Below, piece by piece: positions 1 to 13,131 of a stretch of 64,000 nucleotides of DNA. Position numbers and translations under genes: made by a program. The notes beneath the pieces were generated by a model. The model did not search any database. It saw only the letters and a list, made by a program, of their open reading frames with translations, and was not told the origin of the DNA. The DNA comes from Diphasiastrum complanatum (Eukaryota; Streptophyta; Lycopodiopsida; Lycopodiales; Lycopodiaceae). The stretch lies in the NCBI GenBank assembly GCA_029204225.1, contig CM055110.1:3754863-3818862 (forward strand). Reading direction: 5' to 3'. Position 1 is the stretch's first letter; every line of letters starts with the position of its first letter.

Positions 1-372
1 AGCAAATTTCTTGAAGTGAAGGAATGTAAAGAACACCATCAAGCCCTGCATTCCTATTAGTAGAAAGGCAAATAGGAATTGAGCCAATACCTTTGATCAT
101 ACACTCACCACCATTTGGCATGTGAACCACTTTCTTGGTTCCAACATAAGAGATCAAAAAAGTAAAGAACTCCTTGTGACTAGTCATGTGTGAACTAGAT
201 CCACTATCTATCCACCATGAATCCTTGTCACTTCTACTTGACATTAGACTTGAAGGACACATCATGAGAGAATCACGATCCTCATTAGAAGTACAAAAGT
301 TGTTTTGCTTGCTACCTTCATTACTTTGCTTCTTATGACATTCATTTGCAAAATGACCTTTTATCCCACACT
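1..372 (-). pseudogene. Ty1/Copia gag zinc knuckle - protease fragment
   Basis: Read on the minus strand from about 372 down to 1 there is one open frame. It carries a truncated CCHC zinc knuckle (CGIKGHFANECH, first Cys lost at the junction), then a short linker and the retropepsin active-site region DSWWIDSGSSSHMTS, then SYVGTKKVVHMPNG and LDGVLYIPSL. This order (knuckle, W-DSG-S-HMT) is typical of plant Copia gag-protease. The fragment runs off the window edge, so its 3' part is not visible. It abuts a plus-strand Ty3 element at about 372-385, and the junction cuts the knuckle. The family is clear; the element name is not known. Confidence 0.8.
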
Positions 373-390
373 GCGCGGACACAGCCAATG

Positions 391-2088
391 AACCTTGTCA
401 AGCCAACTGAAAAAGAAAAGATAGTGCATGTGGGAGAGCAGTTAACGCCCACACAGTTCAAGAGACTACGATCCTTGTTGGTGGAGTATAAAGACTATTT
501 TGCCTGGAGTTATAGTGATCTTAAGGGCATTCTACCAACAATAGTCCAACACACCATACCCTTGGTTGATGGAACAGTCCCCAAGGTAAGCCGTTACTAC
601 CGCTACAACCCGAATTATACAGAGTTGATCAAGCAAGAGTTGCAGAAGCTGATGGATGTAGATTTCATTTATGAAATCGAATACACGGAATGGGTATCGC
701 CGATAGTTATAGTACCTAGAAAGAACAGCAAAATGTGGATTTGTATGAATCTGAAGGCGCTAAATGCAGTCACCAAAAAGGATCATTTTTCTTTACCCAT
801 TTACGGAAAGTGTCCTCGACAGAGTAGCTGGTGACGAAGCCTACAGTTTTCTAGACGGCTTCAGCAGCTACAACCAAGTGAAGATAGCCCCCCAAGACCA
901 ACACAAGACAACATTTGCCACGGAATGGGGAACCTATGCCTATAAAGTGATGCCATTCGGACTTTGCAATGCCCCAAGCACCTTCCAGCGACTCATGCAG
1001 ACAGCATTCAAAGATTATTTGCAAAAAATTTTGGAAATTTTCTTGGACGATCTGTACGTGCATGGACCAGACTCAGAACACTTATCCAATATGGAGAAAG
1101 TGTTACAAAAATGTCGCAACTTTCAGATCTCCTTGAATCCAGAAAAATGCCAATTCTGGGTGACACATGGCTTGATTCTAGGCCATATAGTGTTAAGACA
1201 CGAGATTGCCACAGACTTATCAAAGATCAGGATCATTGTTGATCTACCACCACCGGGGATGATCCGCGAAGTCTACATCTTCATGAATCATGCTAACTAT
1301 TATAGGATCTTCATTCTGGACTTTGTGGAGTTAGCCCAACCAATTTACAAACTCACAACGGATCCACATTGGAACGAGGAAGCCCTAAAGGCTTTCCAAA
1401 AGCTTAAAAATGCATTGGTTTCAGTACCAATCTTACGCCCACCCAATTGGTCCATTGAGTTTCATGTGCATATGGACACATCGAAGTATGCAGTTGGAGC
1501 AGTCTTAATCCAGCCAGGTGAACACAAAAATGATTTTCCAATCCAATTTGCAAGCCGACAGCTCAGTGATACAGAAATGAATTATTCAATCACAGAGCGG
1601 GAAGCACTGGCAATGATCTATGGGGTTAAGAAATTTCGGCACTACCTGATGGCCACACGTTTCGCTTTTTATACAGACCATCAACCCTTGCTCTATCTTG
1701 TTAACAAAACTTGCAACAATTGGGAGAATCACCAAATGGCTATTTCTGTTGTTGGAGTTTGATTTTTGGATAGCAGTTCACAAAGGAAAACAACACTACA
1801 TGGCAGATCATGTGTCACAAATCAAGGGAAAGGAGGTTACAACTCAACCCGATGATGAGCTGGCTGATGCTGCCTTATTTTACGTAGACATAGTACTAGA
1901 ATGGACTGCCGACATTGTTGAATATCTAATGCGGGGCCAACCAGACAAGCCACTACCAAAGGCAGATCAGTGGAAATTGATCTTGAAAGCTAGACCTTAT
2001 CAGCTGATTGCCAGCCAATTGTATCGAAGAGGAGCAGATGGGATTCTTCGGCGGTGTATTCTCCCTCATGAGTTCACCCAGATAATTT
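391..2088 (+). pseudogene. Ty3/gypsy reverse transcriptase - RNase H (element 1)
   Basis: The coding runs through three frames, with shifts near 800, 1715 and 2085. Visible motifs in order: [17 protein letters not shown] and KALNAVTKKDHFSLP (RT start); [17 protein letters not shown] (first RT aspartate); [17 protein letters not shown]; the catalytic box FLDD at about 1045-1056; HVHMDTSKYAVGAVL (RNase H aspartate); TEREALAMIYGVKKFRHYL; and [14 protein letters not shown]. The segment after 1715 continues with KGKQHYMADHVSQIKG, the usual tail before integrase. Catalytic residues are retained, so inactivity comes from the frameshifts. The sequence is of the plant non-chromovirus Ty3 type (no chromodomain follows). 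Confidence 0.85.
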
Positions 2089-3040
2089 TTGCTTTCACAT
2101 GAAGGCATGAGTGGAGGCCATTTTGCATCCGACATTACAGTTCGCAAGATCATGCAATCAGGATGTGAGTGGCCAACGATTCATAAGGATACGGAGGAAT
2201 ACTTGGGAAAGTGCGATGTGTGCCAAAGGGCGAGGAGACCAATGAGATTGAATTATGACCTACTGCACCTGGTCTTAGCCCAAGCACCATTCGAAAAGTG
2301 GGGATTGGATTACATTGGTCCAATTCACCCTGCAGCAAGGAGTTCCCATGTTCGATACATACTCGTAGCCACGGACTATCTCACCAAGTGGGTCGAAGCC
2401 AAGGCAGTAAGAGTAGCTGATGCTAGGACTACTTCCAAGTTCCTTTATGAAAATATCATTGTGCGCTTCGGATGCCCGGTGGAGCTAATCAGCGATCGTG
2501 GAAGTCATTTCATCAATGAGACCATCAAGGTCCTATTGGAGGAATTCTTCGTGATCCATAGAACCAGTACACCTTATTACATTCAAGACAGCATATAAGA
2601 AAAGCACTGATCAAACACCTTTCTAATTGGTATATGATCAGGATGCTGTAATGTCAGTAGAGTTTCTAGTTCCTTCATTAAGAATTGCTACAACACAACA
2701 TCTGAATGAATCCAAATCTCTACAACTACGCCACGAAGCTCTGCATAAATTCTATGAAATACGCTTACTAGCTATTCATGCATTGGCAGCTAAAAAGGAA
2801 AGACACAAAGCATGGCACGATCGTAGGTTACAAAAGAAGGATCTTCGTTCCGGAGATCTGGTCCTGATGTATAAAACCAAGGCGATAAGGAAAATCAAAA
2901 TTCACAGACGAAGGTCCTTATCGGATCAAGGAAAGTCTTAATCATGGAGCTGTGAAGTTAGAGAAGCTAGATGGGACACCGTTCGATACACCCATCAACA
3001 GTAGCCGGTTGCACAAGTATTGGCCACCACAGCAAGATAG
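2089..3040 (+). pseudogene. Ty3/gypsy integrase lacking its catalytic glutamate (element 1)
   Basis: An HHCC zinc-binding region is visible (GHFASDITVRKIMQSG and [10 protein letters not shown]), followed by the core aspartates in WGLDYIGPIHP and ELISDRGSHFINE. After FVIHRTSTPYY at about 2580 the frame jumps straight to FKTAYKKSTDQTPF. The homologous element 3 in this window has about 42 more residues there, including the NGQAE segment with the third catalytic acid. The C-terminal GPY/F-like tail continues from 2627 (LVYDQDAVMSVEFLVPS) to DTPINSSRLHKY at about 3010. The DDE triad is therefore broken by a small deletion. Confidence 0.8.
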
Positions 3041-3159
3041 ATCCAGATTGGTGGTGGCACATTATGAAAAGCTATTCTGATAGACCATCACCACTAGATC
3101 TAGGAAGATCAAGCCAAATCAAGCTAAATCCATCAAGATTCGGCCAGATCTGACAAGCT

Positions 3160-3480
3160 CGGAGAAATTTCCATAAAAATCTCTGCAAGAGTTCTTGATG
3201 GAGGAATAATCATTTTTTAGTGTGTGCAAGGGTTCCCAAAAGCTAAATCTTCAGAACCCTCGTAGAGCATCAAGATCATCCTACCAACCCTTGCAAGGTG
3301 CCTAAATGGAATTAGAGTAGTGAAATTAGCCTACCTACATGGTCTGATCTTGTAAATCCAATCACAGAAACATATTGTGCGAGAGATCACTTCCTGCGAG
3401 AGTTGAACCCTCGCAGACAGTCTAAACCCTTAGAACCTTTGCAGGGCAGTCAAATCACCTTCTGAACTCTCGCAGACTTC
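3160..3480 (+). repeat. Degenerate GAACCCTCGCAGA motif array between pol and extra ORF (element 1)
   Basis: About 320 bp of non-coding sequence holds spaced near-copies of one short motif: GAACCCTCGTAGA (3254), AACCCTTGCAAGG (3286), GAACCCTCGCAGA (3405), GAACCTTTGCAGG (3433) and GAACTCTCGCAGA (3464). Element 3 has a similar array (GAACCTTCGCCGA) at the same position before its extra ORF. A regulatory role is an inference from position. Confidence 0.55.
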
Positions 3481-3580
3481 CTTGAGGTCTTATAATTTTG
3501 TGAAGAAGGTCTCTGCCAAAATTTGGGTGGAATTGAGCAAGGGAAAGTGGATTTCACCTAATACGCACTCTAAATTCCGC

Positions 3581-3588
3581 TATATAAA
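3581..3588 (+). promoter_or_regulatory. TATA box upstream of the extra ORF (element 1)
   Basis: TATATAAA stands in a block (about 3567-3680) that resembles element 3 at 38302-38395. Both have AATTC, then a CTATA-type box, then CATTTGTCAC about 25-30 bp downstream, then a run ending in GACCAAA. Conservation between two decayed copies argues that the box is a real core promoter. Confidence 0.55.
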
Positions 3589-3599
3589 GTCTGATTTCG

Positions 3600-6220
3600 A
3601 GTCATTTGTCACCTTTGTTGGCAAAGCTTTGCTCAAATTTTCACTGAAATTTCCAAGTTCTCTGTTTACGACCAAACTTCCTACAAGCTATCATCTACTC
3701 ATACTGAACACAGATTTGTGCTCTGAACTACAGTCTTGCCATCCAACACTCGTTATTCACACCATCTTCCATCATCAGACAAAAACCCTGATCAAACCTT
3801 TTGTCACCCAAACTGCACCAGAAATCCCAATCCAGACTAACAATGGTTACCTGATAGATGCTATCACGGAACCCGTCATTCAGGCAGCTGCACCTCTGTT
3901 GAATAATGTTATGGTTATTTCAACATTTCGCAAGGACAGAATCCAGTCCAAGCTATTGAGTCAGATAGTGGAATCCTTTCTGAAATTCCCTGGCCTCTTA
4001 GTTGTGCCATACGACTGGCATAGCTTCCTCATTCGTGAACTAACCACCTCCATCAAACCCAACAAGCGCGAGCATATTGCAGCAGGCCCCCTATTGTGTA
4101 ATTTTGTCTGCGCACTTCTCGAGGCAAAAGTGCACGGTTTCCACCGCTCAACCCTTTTGTCTTCCCTCGTGCCGCACACTAACCTCTATCCGCCATCTCA
4201 AGCATCCACCTCCTCCCAACCTGCAATTACTGACACAACGGCCAACAAACGAATGTGTGGTGCTGCCTCTACATCTTCATCTCCACCTGCTACCCAAAGA
4301 CGCACCACCACCACCGCGCTAACGACTCCATCAACCACCGCCACTTCTTCTTCCGTGCAACCTTCCCCTCCTGTCTCTGTTGTCACTACCCCTCTTCTTG
4401 TTCCATCCACAACTGTTTCTGTGTCCATTCTTGTTTCCTCTGTTGATACCACTTCCATTTCTGTTCCATTATCCACTACTCCGTCCATCACCATCGCATC
4501 CTCCATCACTCCTGCCACCATCATTGCTCCCCTCACGTTTAATCCCTTTGGTTCACAATTGTCTCCCGATACTCTGACGTGGATGCAAGTCATCAACTTT
4601 TCACCCCAAGCCAGACCATTTCTTCTCCATCCTCGCCTTCCATACTCCACACCACACTTCAGTTTCTCTTTGTTCCTCCCATACTCTCGTTTGGATAAAC
4701 CGTCATCACCCACGTTTCCACTGTTGCTTCTAGCACCCCACCTGTTTCGCCACTAAAGGTCGCCGAGGGCAACCAACCATTGTCTGATGACGCATTTGTT
4801 CAAACCATTTTCATACCATCTCCAGATTGGACTGATCCCACCACCCCAGATGAGATCAGGTCCAACGAGAACCTTATTGAAAGCAATGAACGGAGCTCCA
4901 CAAGTCGTTGGGGCCGATATCACACAAGCCCCTATCAGTGCCAGTGTACCGGCTGCTCCCACTGACTTAACGACGGCATACCAGACTCTGGGCAAATACA
5001 TTCTGGAGGCAGGAGCAGCCAAGGCTATTTTGGAAAGCAGGGTACTACACTTGGCAACAAGCAACACACAGTTGCGAGCGGAACTCACGAAGCTGCAACA
5101 TGAGCTGATTCTAGCTCAACAACATGAACAAGAAGGGCATCAAGAGATTGTCAAGCTACAGCAGAAGGAGGAGGGCCTCAATCTATACATTCAAAGCCTC
5201 TCCAAAGCGCTGATAGAGGCCTCCACGAAGGTGCGGGAGCTTCAATCCGAAGCGTCACAACGGCTTGCTCTCCTCCAGGTGCAACTACAAATTTACGAAG
5301 AAAAGAATACGCGCCTGGGGGCGGAAGTCAAAGCCCTACAAAATGAAAAGCTCGTCTGGTTAGCTCAACCTGCACCAGACTCAAGGCCACTACCTGAATC
5401 AAAGATGAATCTCTTTAGAAGTCAGGTGCAGGTCTATAGCCAAACATTAAATAGCTACCAGGTAGAGTTCGTTAAATATCGGGCAAGCGCAACTCATGAG
5501 CTCACCCAGGCCAAACAAGCCCTCAAGGCTTGCCAACAGTTCATGGAAAAGAAGGCCCAGCCCACCCCCATGGTAATTCCACCGCCACCCATTTTTTACG
5601 ATGCACAAGCCAGTACGAGCCAAGACCAAAGCCAGCAAACAGCCGGGGGATTAGTCAAGATCAAGGGTCCGAAGGCCAAGACCAAGGACCAACAGATATA
5701 GGTGCTGAGACGCGAGACCAAGGCCAAGGCGCATGTACCAGCCAAAGCCAAGAGGAAGGACATACAACATCATCCCGATCATTCAGTGAGAGTACGATTG
5801 GGCTACAGATGTAGATGCCAAAAGGGCTCTCACCCTATTCGCCAATAACTACTTCAACTGTCCTGATCCAACAGTCCGCGCCGCAACCACTTACGGTCGA
5901 AAATTAGAGCATTTAATGGGGATTGAAACAAAATGGGACAATTTTCTCCCCCCCCCATATTCTTTGACCCTAATAAGGCGCTAGCTTCCGACAAAGTCGA
6001 AGATCAGCTGCCAGTCGCTCGTGTGTATTATCGAGCTGCCCTTCTTGGCAATCCCTGGACGCATAGATTCCAAGAGTGGGTCGACCAAGACTGGCTAACA
6101 GGAGTCCACAAGTCCCTTCACACGCCCAAAGACTTGAAGAAACTGGACCGCCTCAACTTTATGGAAGACGTCACGGGCCACCTGATCCAACAAAGGCAGG
6201 CCAAGAAGACTCTTTACTAA
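3600..6220 (+). pseudogene. Extra retrotransposon ORF (third gene, 3' of pol), element 1 copy
   Basis: Function unknown. A long frame (3482-4756) and its in-frame continuation (4787-5701) are split by one TAA. N-terminal part: KTLIKPFVTQT, NNGYLIDAITEPVIQAAAP, LLNN and HIAAGPLLCNFVCALLEAK, all matched by element 3. A long Ser/Thr/Pro-rich linker with PSQASTSSQ and MCGAASTSSSPPATQ follows. From about 4990 to 5360 there is a strong heptad-type coiled coil. After frameshifts the C-terminal block (5799-6220) has DAKRALTLF, DPTVRAATT, TKWDNFLPPP, VEDQLPVARVYYRAALLG and a final LDRLNFMEDVTGHLIQQRQA before the stop. The poly-C run at 5949 marks one frameshift. It occupies the env position, but no signal peptide or membrane segment is seen, so I do not call it env. 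Confidence 0.65.
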
Positions 6221-6261
6221 ACCGGCAGAGTGCCGAGGGACCGGCACTACTTCAGGTCGTG

Positions 6262-6858
6262 GGTCCTGTTGGGGGTATTCCCAACGAATTGTAAATAAAT
6301 AAAATCGACCAATAAAATGTGTTGTGAGGGCATGGCATCCTGCGTGTATAAGCCCATGGCCCAATGATACGCAATGAGCGCGTATAAGCCCATGGCCCAA
6401 TGAGCACGCAAGCTTAAGTTGTAAATAAAATGGGCCTTTGAATTAAAATAAAACCAGAGGCCCAAAGTCATTTTTAAACTTAGAGATTACTTTTTAGAGT
6501 TGGGTCCAAATTGGGACTCACATAAATCTTGTGAATTTCAATGTACTTTTTGTGGACCCTTGGATCAAGTTGGGTCCAAGATAAATGGATAGGATCAATG
6601 TAAATATTAGCCAATAGGAATTTTGGGGCAAGGGCCTTTCCCATTTTATAAAAAGGCACCATTTGTACTCTATTTCCATGCTTAATAGAGAGGAGGAGAC
6701 TCTATCATTTTGAGAGCTCAAGCATCCTCATTTGCTAATCATTCTTGCTTATGCTATTGTTGTGGTTTGCTTGTTATCTCCATTTCCCATGTTTTTGTTT
6801 ATGCCAGTTAAGGTTTTTCCATAAGCAATGAAATTGAGCATTTGAGCTAACCTCCATC

Positions 6859-6945
<87 letters not shown>

Positions 6946-7160
6946 TCCTCTTCTATTCCATCCTTTCTCTTCAGCAACAATCATGATGAAGTTAGTTAGG
7001 GGAGTAGAGTTAGTGTGAGTAGTGTTAGGGGAGGTAGAGTTAGACCAAAAGTAGAAAACTAACTAAAAGTAGCATCTATGCATAGTTAGGGGTACCTATC
7101 CAGTGAACTAACCCTTGTTGATAGGCGGGAGGGCTATACTACACAAGATCTTCGACCCTA
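6262..7160 (+). repeat. Probable 3' LTR of Ty3 element 1
   Basis: The segment starts TGTTGGGGGTATTCCC, 42 bp after the extra-ORF stop. It contains a TATA-like box (TTTTATAAAA, about 6647-6656) and a (CT)n tract, and it ends before the next RT fragment at 7165. Element 4 also has a TGTTGG start just after its extra ORF (23009, minus). No second copy is present to confirm the borders. Confidence 0.4.
6862..6942 (+). repeat. (CT)n microsatellite
   Basis: Uninterrupted CT dinucleotide run of about 80 bp, inside the probable LTR of element 1. ORFs across it encode only RE or LS repeats and are artefacts. Confidence 0.95.
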
Positions 7161-7164
7161 CACC

Positions 7165-8150
7165 TAACTACACGGAGTTGATCAAACAGGAGTTGCAGAA
7201 GCTGCTAGACACTGATTTCATTATGAAATTGAACATATAGAATGGATATCACTGATAGTCATAGTACCCAAAAAGAATGGCAAAATGCAAATCTTTGTAT
7301 ATCTAAAGGCACTAAATGCAGTAACAAAGAAGGATTATTTCCTTTACCTTTCACGGAGAGTGTTCTAGACCAAGTAGCAGGAGTAGAAGCTTATAGCTTC
7401 CTAGATGGCTTCAGCGGCTACAATCAAGTGAAAATACTGCTTGAAGATCAGCACAAGACAACTTTTGTCACTGAATCAGAAACTTATGCCTATAAGGTAA
7501 TGTCATTTGGTCTTTGCAAGGCCCCTAGTACCTTCAAGAGAGTCATGCAAACAACATTCAAAGAATACCTGCCAATCGGAGCCATCTTGGCTCAGCCAGA
7601 GGAGTGCAAAAAGGATGTTCCAGTCCGATTTGCCAGCCGACAGCTCAGTGAATCAGAAATGAACTATTCAAGCACCGAACGGGATTCACTGGTCATGATC
7701 TATGTAGTCAAGAAATTTCAACACTATTTGATGGCCACACATTTTGCATTTTATATGGACCATCAAACCTTGCTCTATTTAGTGAATAAAACTTGCAACA
7801 CAGGATGAATCACACGATGGTTGCTTCTATTGTTGGAGTTTAATTTTAGGATAGCAGTATGCAAGGGAAAGCAATATTATATAGTAGATCATATGTCATG
7901 AATCAAAGGGAAGGAAAAAATCACAACTTGATGAGGAACTACCAAATGTTGTCTTGTTCTACATTGATACATAACCAAAATGGGATGCAGATATAGTTGA
8001 ATATCTAATGCAAAGCCAACCAGATAGATTTCTACCAAAGGCAGAACAACATAAATTGATACTCAAGGCTAGACCTTACCAGTTGATTGTCAGCCAATTA
8101 TATCGACGAAGATCAGATAACATCCTTCGAAGATGTACTTTCCAGCCAAT
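7165..8150 (+). pseudogene. Ty3/gypsy RT-RNase H remnant with internal deletion (element 2)
   Basis: Close relative of element 1. NYTELIKQELQKLLDTDFI opens it, then frameshifts, then [37 protein letters not shown] and TTFKEYLP. The frame then jumps directly to IGAILAQPEECKKDVPVRFA in RNase H. About 150 residues between these points in element 1, including the FLDD box and the RNase H aspartate, are missing. RNase H continues with TERDSLVMIYVVKKFQHYL and DHQTLLYLVNK. A late piece (QLYRRRSDNILRRC) lies just before the integrase position at about 8140, where coding stops. Integrase is absent. Confidence 0.8.
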
Positions 8151-8214
8151 AAGGTTGTGCCCTATGATTAGCATGCTTTTATCATTTTCGAGTTAAAGAG
8201 GGCCATAAGACCCA

Positions 8215-8676
8215 ATGCACGTGAAAAATTCGCTGCGGGCCCACTTCTCTCCACCCTTACAGTTACCCTCCTTCAACAAAAGGTTCAAGAATTTCATCGT
8301 TCCCAAGTCCTCGCCACAGCCATTCCATCCACCAGTCGTCATCTACCAACCCTTCCTATGGGTACACCATCCACCAAACATATGCATGGCACTGCCTCTT
8401 CCTCCACCAGTCCTCCTTCCAACAGCAACCACCGCCGAACCATACATTCCCTCTCTGTCCCAACTTCTTTCGCAACCACTCCTACAACCACTATCGCACC
8501 ACCTCTTACTTCTATCGCCCAAATTTCTCCATCTTCCACAACCGTCCTTATGTCATCTCCGCCTTCCATCACCATCGTCTCGTCCATTCCTCTCACCTCC
8601 TTTGACTCTTCACTTTTGAGCAAAGTTCAAGATCTAGCATCCGAGTGTTGGCAAATTGGCAAATTGTTGACAATGT
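8215..8676 (+). pseudogene. Extra-ORF linker remnant (element 2)
   Basis: The frame from 8358 to 8676 reads TKHMHGTASSSTSPPSN followed by Ser/Thr/Pro-rich sequence. It matches the element 1 linker (NKRMCGAASTSSSPPATQ) residue for residue in the opening motif. The remnant joins RNase H-side sequence directly, so integrase, the spacer and the N-terminal half of the extra ORF were deleted. Low-complexity sequence limits certainty to the shared opening motif and position. Confidence 0.55.
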
Positions 8677-9829
8677 AGGATCAAGGGTTATATGCAAATC
8701 TTGTGGAGATACTTCAAGTATTTCAAGTTCCGGTTTTGCTCATTCAAATGGAGCAGAGAACACATCATTTTGGCATTCATTCACTCAAGGGCTTTCATGG
8801 ATTGGAGATCTATAAAGGCAAGGTGGTGATGGAAGTTCATTCATGGAGATACATGGTGCATTCACTATGGGCATAGTGGAATGTGGAGGAGGCATGCAAA
8901 CACTTGTTAGTTACTTTCACTTACAACTTGCTTGCTGCTGTTTTACAGAGAATTCAAAGGTGGATACATGGAGGAATCCTTTCATTATGATTCTATGTTC
9001 TTTTACATGTATCTTGTTCACCATTCTATGTAAAATTGATATAAGAAATAGTATTAGAACACTTGAGAAGTGATCTATTATCATTATGGAGATCATTCTT
9101 AGGTTGGAGCAAAGTAGTGTTATAAAACTAGCAAGTTAAATTGAAGAGGGAGTGTGAAAATTGTCAACATTTTCTAGCTAGTATGAGGCCTAAATTGGCA
9201 AGTTTTGTACATAGTTTTGGATCTAACCTTTCACACGTGTGAAAGAGGCCTAGACACTTTTATTTTAGTATATATTTTATATTGAAGAAGTCTCAAACTT
9301 CAAGACCTTCGAAATGACACCAAAATCATGTTATTTGGACATATAGGCCAAAATTGGCTATTTTAGGCTACTGGTGTCCTAAAATTGGGTCCTAAGATTT
9401 AGAGAGAGAAGAGAGAGTCATCTCTCTCACCTATATTAGGCTGAAATTTGTGGAGAACAAGTTGGAGAAACTTATTGTATTGTTGAGAGAGATCAATAGA
9501 TCATTGTCACAAATTCTTCCTCCATTGAGAGCATTGCTTTGTGTATTGTCTTCAAGCTGTTGTGTATGATCTTAAGAGGTTTCCAAAAGTGATAGGTTGC
9601 TATTGTAGGGTTGGTATGCTGTTGTTTTTGGCTGCCATCAGTACCTTTTATTAGCTTCTTTTGTCTCTTGAATGCTTTGTCAAGTTCATGTGTATCAAAG
9701 GTAGCATTAGGATGCTTTGCCATTTCTAGATTTTGTAGCTTGTTGTGCAAAGATCTTAGCCAAGTATTTTGGGAGTTTGGATCCATTCAATATCCACTTT
9801 TTTCACACCTCGCACTTCGTCACATCAAG
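8677..9829 (+). other. Non-coding, probably retroelement 3' end and LTR pieces
   Basis: No convincing gene. At 9142-9151 GAAGAGGGAG looks like a polypurine tract followed by TGTGAAAATTG at 9152, as at a Copia 3' LTR start. Around 12191-12210 AGGAG followed by TGTGAAAAATG looks similar, but the downstream sequences do not align clearly. A 97-codon minus-strand frame at 9493-9786 resembles nothing I recognise. Confidence 0.35.
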
Positions 9830-12160
9830 ACGAATCATGTCTGATTTTCAAAGTGCAGATCCATCAAGATTTATTATTCTTGGAAATGGATCAAAGCATC
9901 AAGTGAATGGTATTAGTTCACTGTGGCTCAACACTAATGGCAGAGACAGACGACTCGAAGAAGTTCTGTTCGTACCTACACTATAGTAGGACTTGCTATC
10001 AGTGGCAAGGATAGCTGATGCAGGAATGCATGTAACGTTCTCAGACAAAGCATGCAACGTTGTTGATGCAAGTACCAGTACACTGATCACTCAAGGTAGA
10101 AGAAAAGACAACCTGTATCACTTAGAGGTACGCCTACCTGCAGATCAAGTGCATCAGACTCATGATGATTCGTCAGATATTCTATGACACATGAGACTAT
10201 GCCATATGAATTCAATGGCACTATATCAAGCAAGCCATCATGGAGCAATCACAGGGGTGAGCATCTCGAATGCAATCAGCTCGATGATCTGTGATGCATG
10301 TTTGAAGGGTAAGATGTCACATAATCCTTTTGTCAAGAACTCCTACAGAACGACCAAGATTCTAGAGCTACTATATTCTGACATCTGTGGACATTTCAAC
10401 GTGATCTCAGTAGGAGGCTCAAAGTATTATATAACCTTTAGTCTACTTTATTCACAATAAATCATAAGCATTTGACAAGTTCACAGAGTATGTGAATTGG
10501 GCAGAAAGATGCATTGGAAATAAAGTGAAGCAGATCAAAACAGATCGAGGTGGAGAATACATCTCAAACCGATTCACTGACTTCTGCAATGATCGTGGTA
10601 TCATTCATAGAAGAAGTGCATCTTACACACTGCAGCACAACAATGTCACAGAAAGAAAGAACATGACTCTAATGGACACTGCCAGATGCATGATGGCCTA
10701 TTCAAAGGCTACAAGAGTGTTGTGGGCTGAAGCAGTAGCTACATCTGCTTACATTCAGAACAGGACAGAAAAATCTGGTGTTTCTCACACGACACCACAC
10801 GAATTATGGCGGGGTAGAAAACACAATCTAACTCACATTCGAATCTTTGGCTGTGCAGCATATGCATATGTTCTTGACAAGCTTCGAAAGAAGCTTGATG
10901 AGAAAGAAGAACAAGGATATCTTGTAGGATATGACAATCATTCGTCATACTACAGAGTCTATATGCCATAGACAAACACAGTGAAGACAGTCAGAGATGT
11001 CAAATTTGATGAGAGCAGAGCAATGGCCAACAATGATCATGTTAGTTATGAAGTCCTTGGAAGACAGTACTATGATCTACCAACTGTGACAGAGGGAGTA
11101 GAGGATGAACACTCAGATGAAAATGTTCAAGTTGCACCTCATTCGAGTGACGAATTAGATGAAGAAAGATTCACAAGCCAGCCTACTGATCGACAAGAGA
11201 ACGAAGAGCGCCAGCAAGATTTCTGTCAGGGAACTCGACTTCTACGTGAGAATAGTTTTGTGGATTCAGTGGAGAACCACAGACATTCGAGAAAGCAATT
11301 GAATGTCCAGAGAAGGACAAATGGATCCAAGCTATGAATGAGGAGATGGAATCCATGAGGAAAAATCAAGTATGGATGTTGCATCCATTACCAAATAAGC
11401 GAAAGACTGTAAAATGCAAGTGGGTATATAAGCTGAAGTATGGATCGAATGGAGACATTTCAAAGTACAAATCCAGACTTGTAGCGAAGGGGTTTTCTCA
11501 GAGATATGGTATTGACTATGCTGGTCTCTCCTGTCGTGAAACATTCGTCCCTACATTTACTATTTACATATGCAGCTGCTTATGATCTCAGGATTCACAT
11601 CGTGGACGAGAAGACAATGTTCTTGCATGGTGAGCTAGACGAAGAAGTCGACATGGATCAACCTCTAGGCTACATCTCGAATTCACTTCCTACTTATGCA
11701 TGCATAATACACAGGAGTATCTACGGTCTAAAGCAATCAGCATGACAATGGTATAAGAAAAAGGATCAAGCCCTAAAATCCTTGGGATTCAAGCCACTAA
11801 TAGTTGATTCCAATGTTTATGTAAGAATTACAGATGGGAAGATCATCATTGTAGTTGTATATGTGGACGACACTCTGATACTCTACAGGAGTGAGGAGCT
11901 TATTGCTGAGGTGAAGTATGATATCTCGAAACACTTCGAGATTGCATACCTGGGAGAAGCTAGATGTTATCTTGGCTTACGGATCGATAGGGACTATGAG
12001 GGAGATAAGTTGTACCTTCATCAGTTTTGTGTGAAAAAGGTTGCAAGCCAAAGAAATCCAACTCCAACATGTTTCTTGTTCAAGATGTATAGCTGATAGC
12101 CTCACTAAATCATTGCCAAAGGATCCATTTATCAAATTATTATCAGCCCTTGGAGTTGTA
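9830..12160 (+). pseudogene. Ty1/Copia pol remnant (protease tail, integrase, RT, RNase H tail)
   Basis: In order: a protease-side piece (SHFVTSRR, VNGISSLWLNTNG), with RLEEVLFVPTL; GAG-pre-integrase CX2C (ICDACLKGKMSHNPF); integrase core (LELLYSDICGHFNV, IKTDRGGEYISNRF, and NNVTERKN with the glutamate); PHELWRGRKHNLTHIRIFG; RT start ([31 protein letters not shown]); FLHGELDEEVDMDQP; and an intact YVDD (VVVYVDDTLIL). After YLHQFCVKKV (about 12035) the sequence jumps to ADSLTKSLPKDPF, the RNase H tail, so most of RNase H is deleted. Many stops and frameshifts occur. Confidence 0.85.

Positions 12161-13131
<971 letters not shown>

Larger units (their letters stand above)
380..7160 (+). mobile_element. 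Ty3/gypsy element 1: pol, motif array, extra ORF, probable 3' LTR
   Basis: The order is reverse transcriptase, RNase H, integrase (380-3040), a non-coding motif array (3160-3480), a TATA box (3581-3588), an extra ORF with a coiled coil (about 3600-6220) and an LTR-like segment (6262 to about 7160). The 5' LTR, gag and protease are missing because the element is cut at about 380 by Copia sequence. Several frameshifts and stops make it inactive. The borders at 380 and 7160 are estimates. Confidence 0.7.

Noticed and set aside
4198-4713. 171-codon minus-strand ORF
   Set aside because: Shadow of the Ser/Thr/Pro-rich linker of the extra ORF; it has no motif of its own, and the plus frame is the one conserved in element 2.
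3600-6220. Calling the extra ORF an envelope gene
   Set aside because: Position fits, but I see no signal peptide, transmembrane segment or fusion-type region.
9493-9786. 97-codon minus-strand ORF
   Set aside because: No recognisable domain; lies in probable LTR or leader sequence of a plus-strand Copia element.
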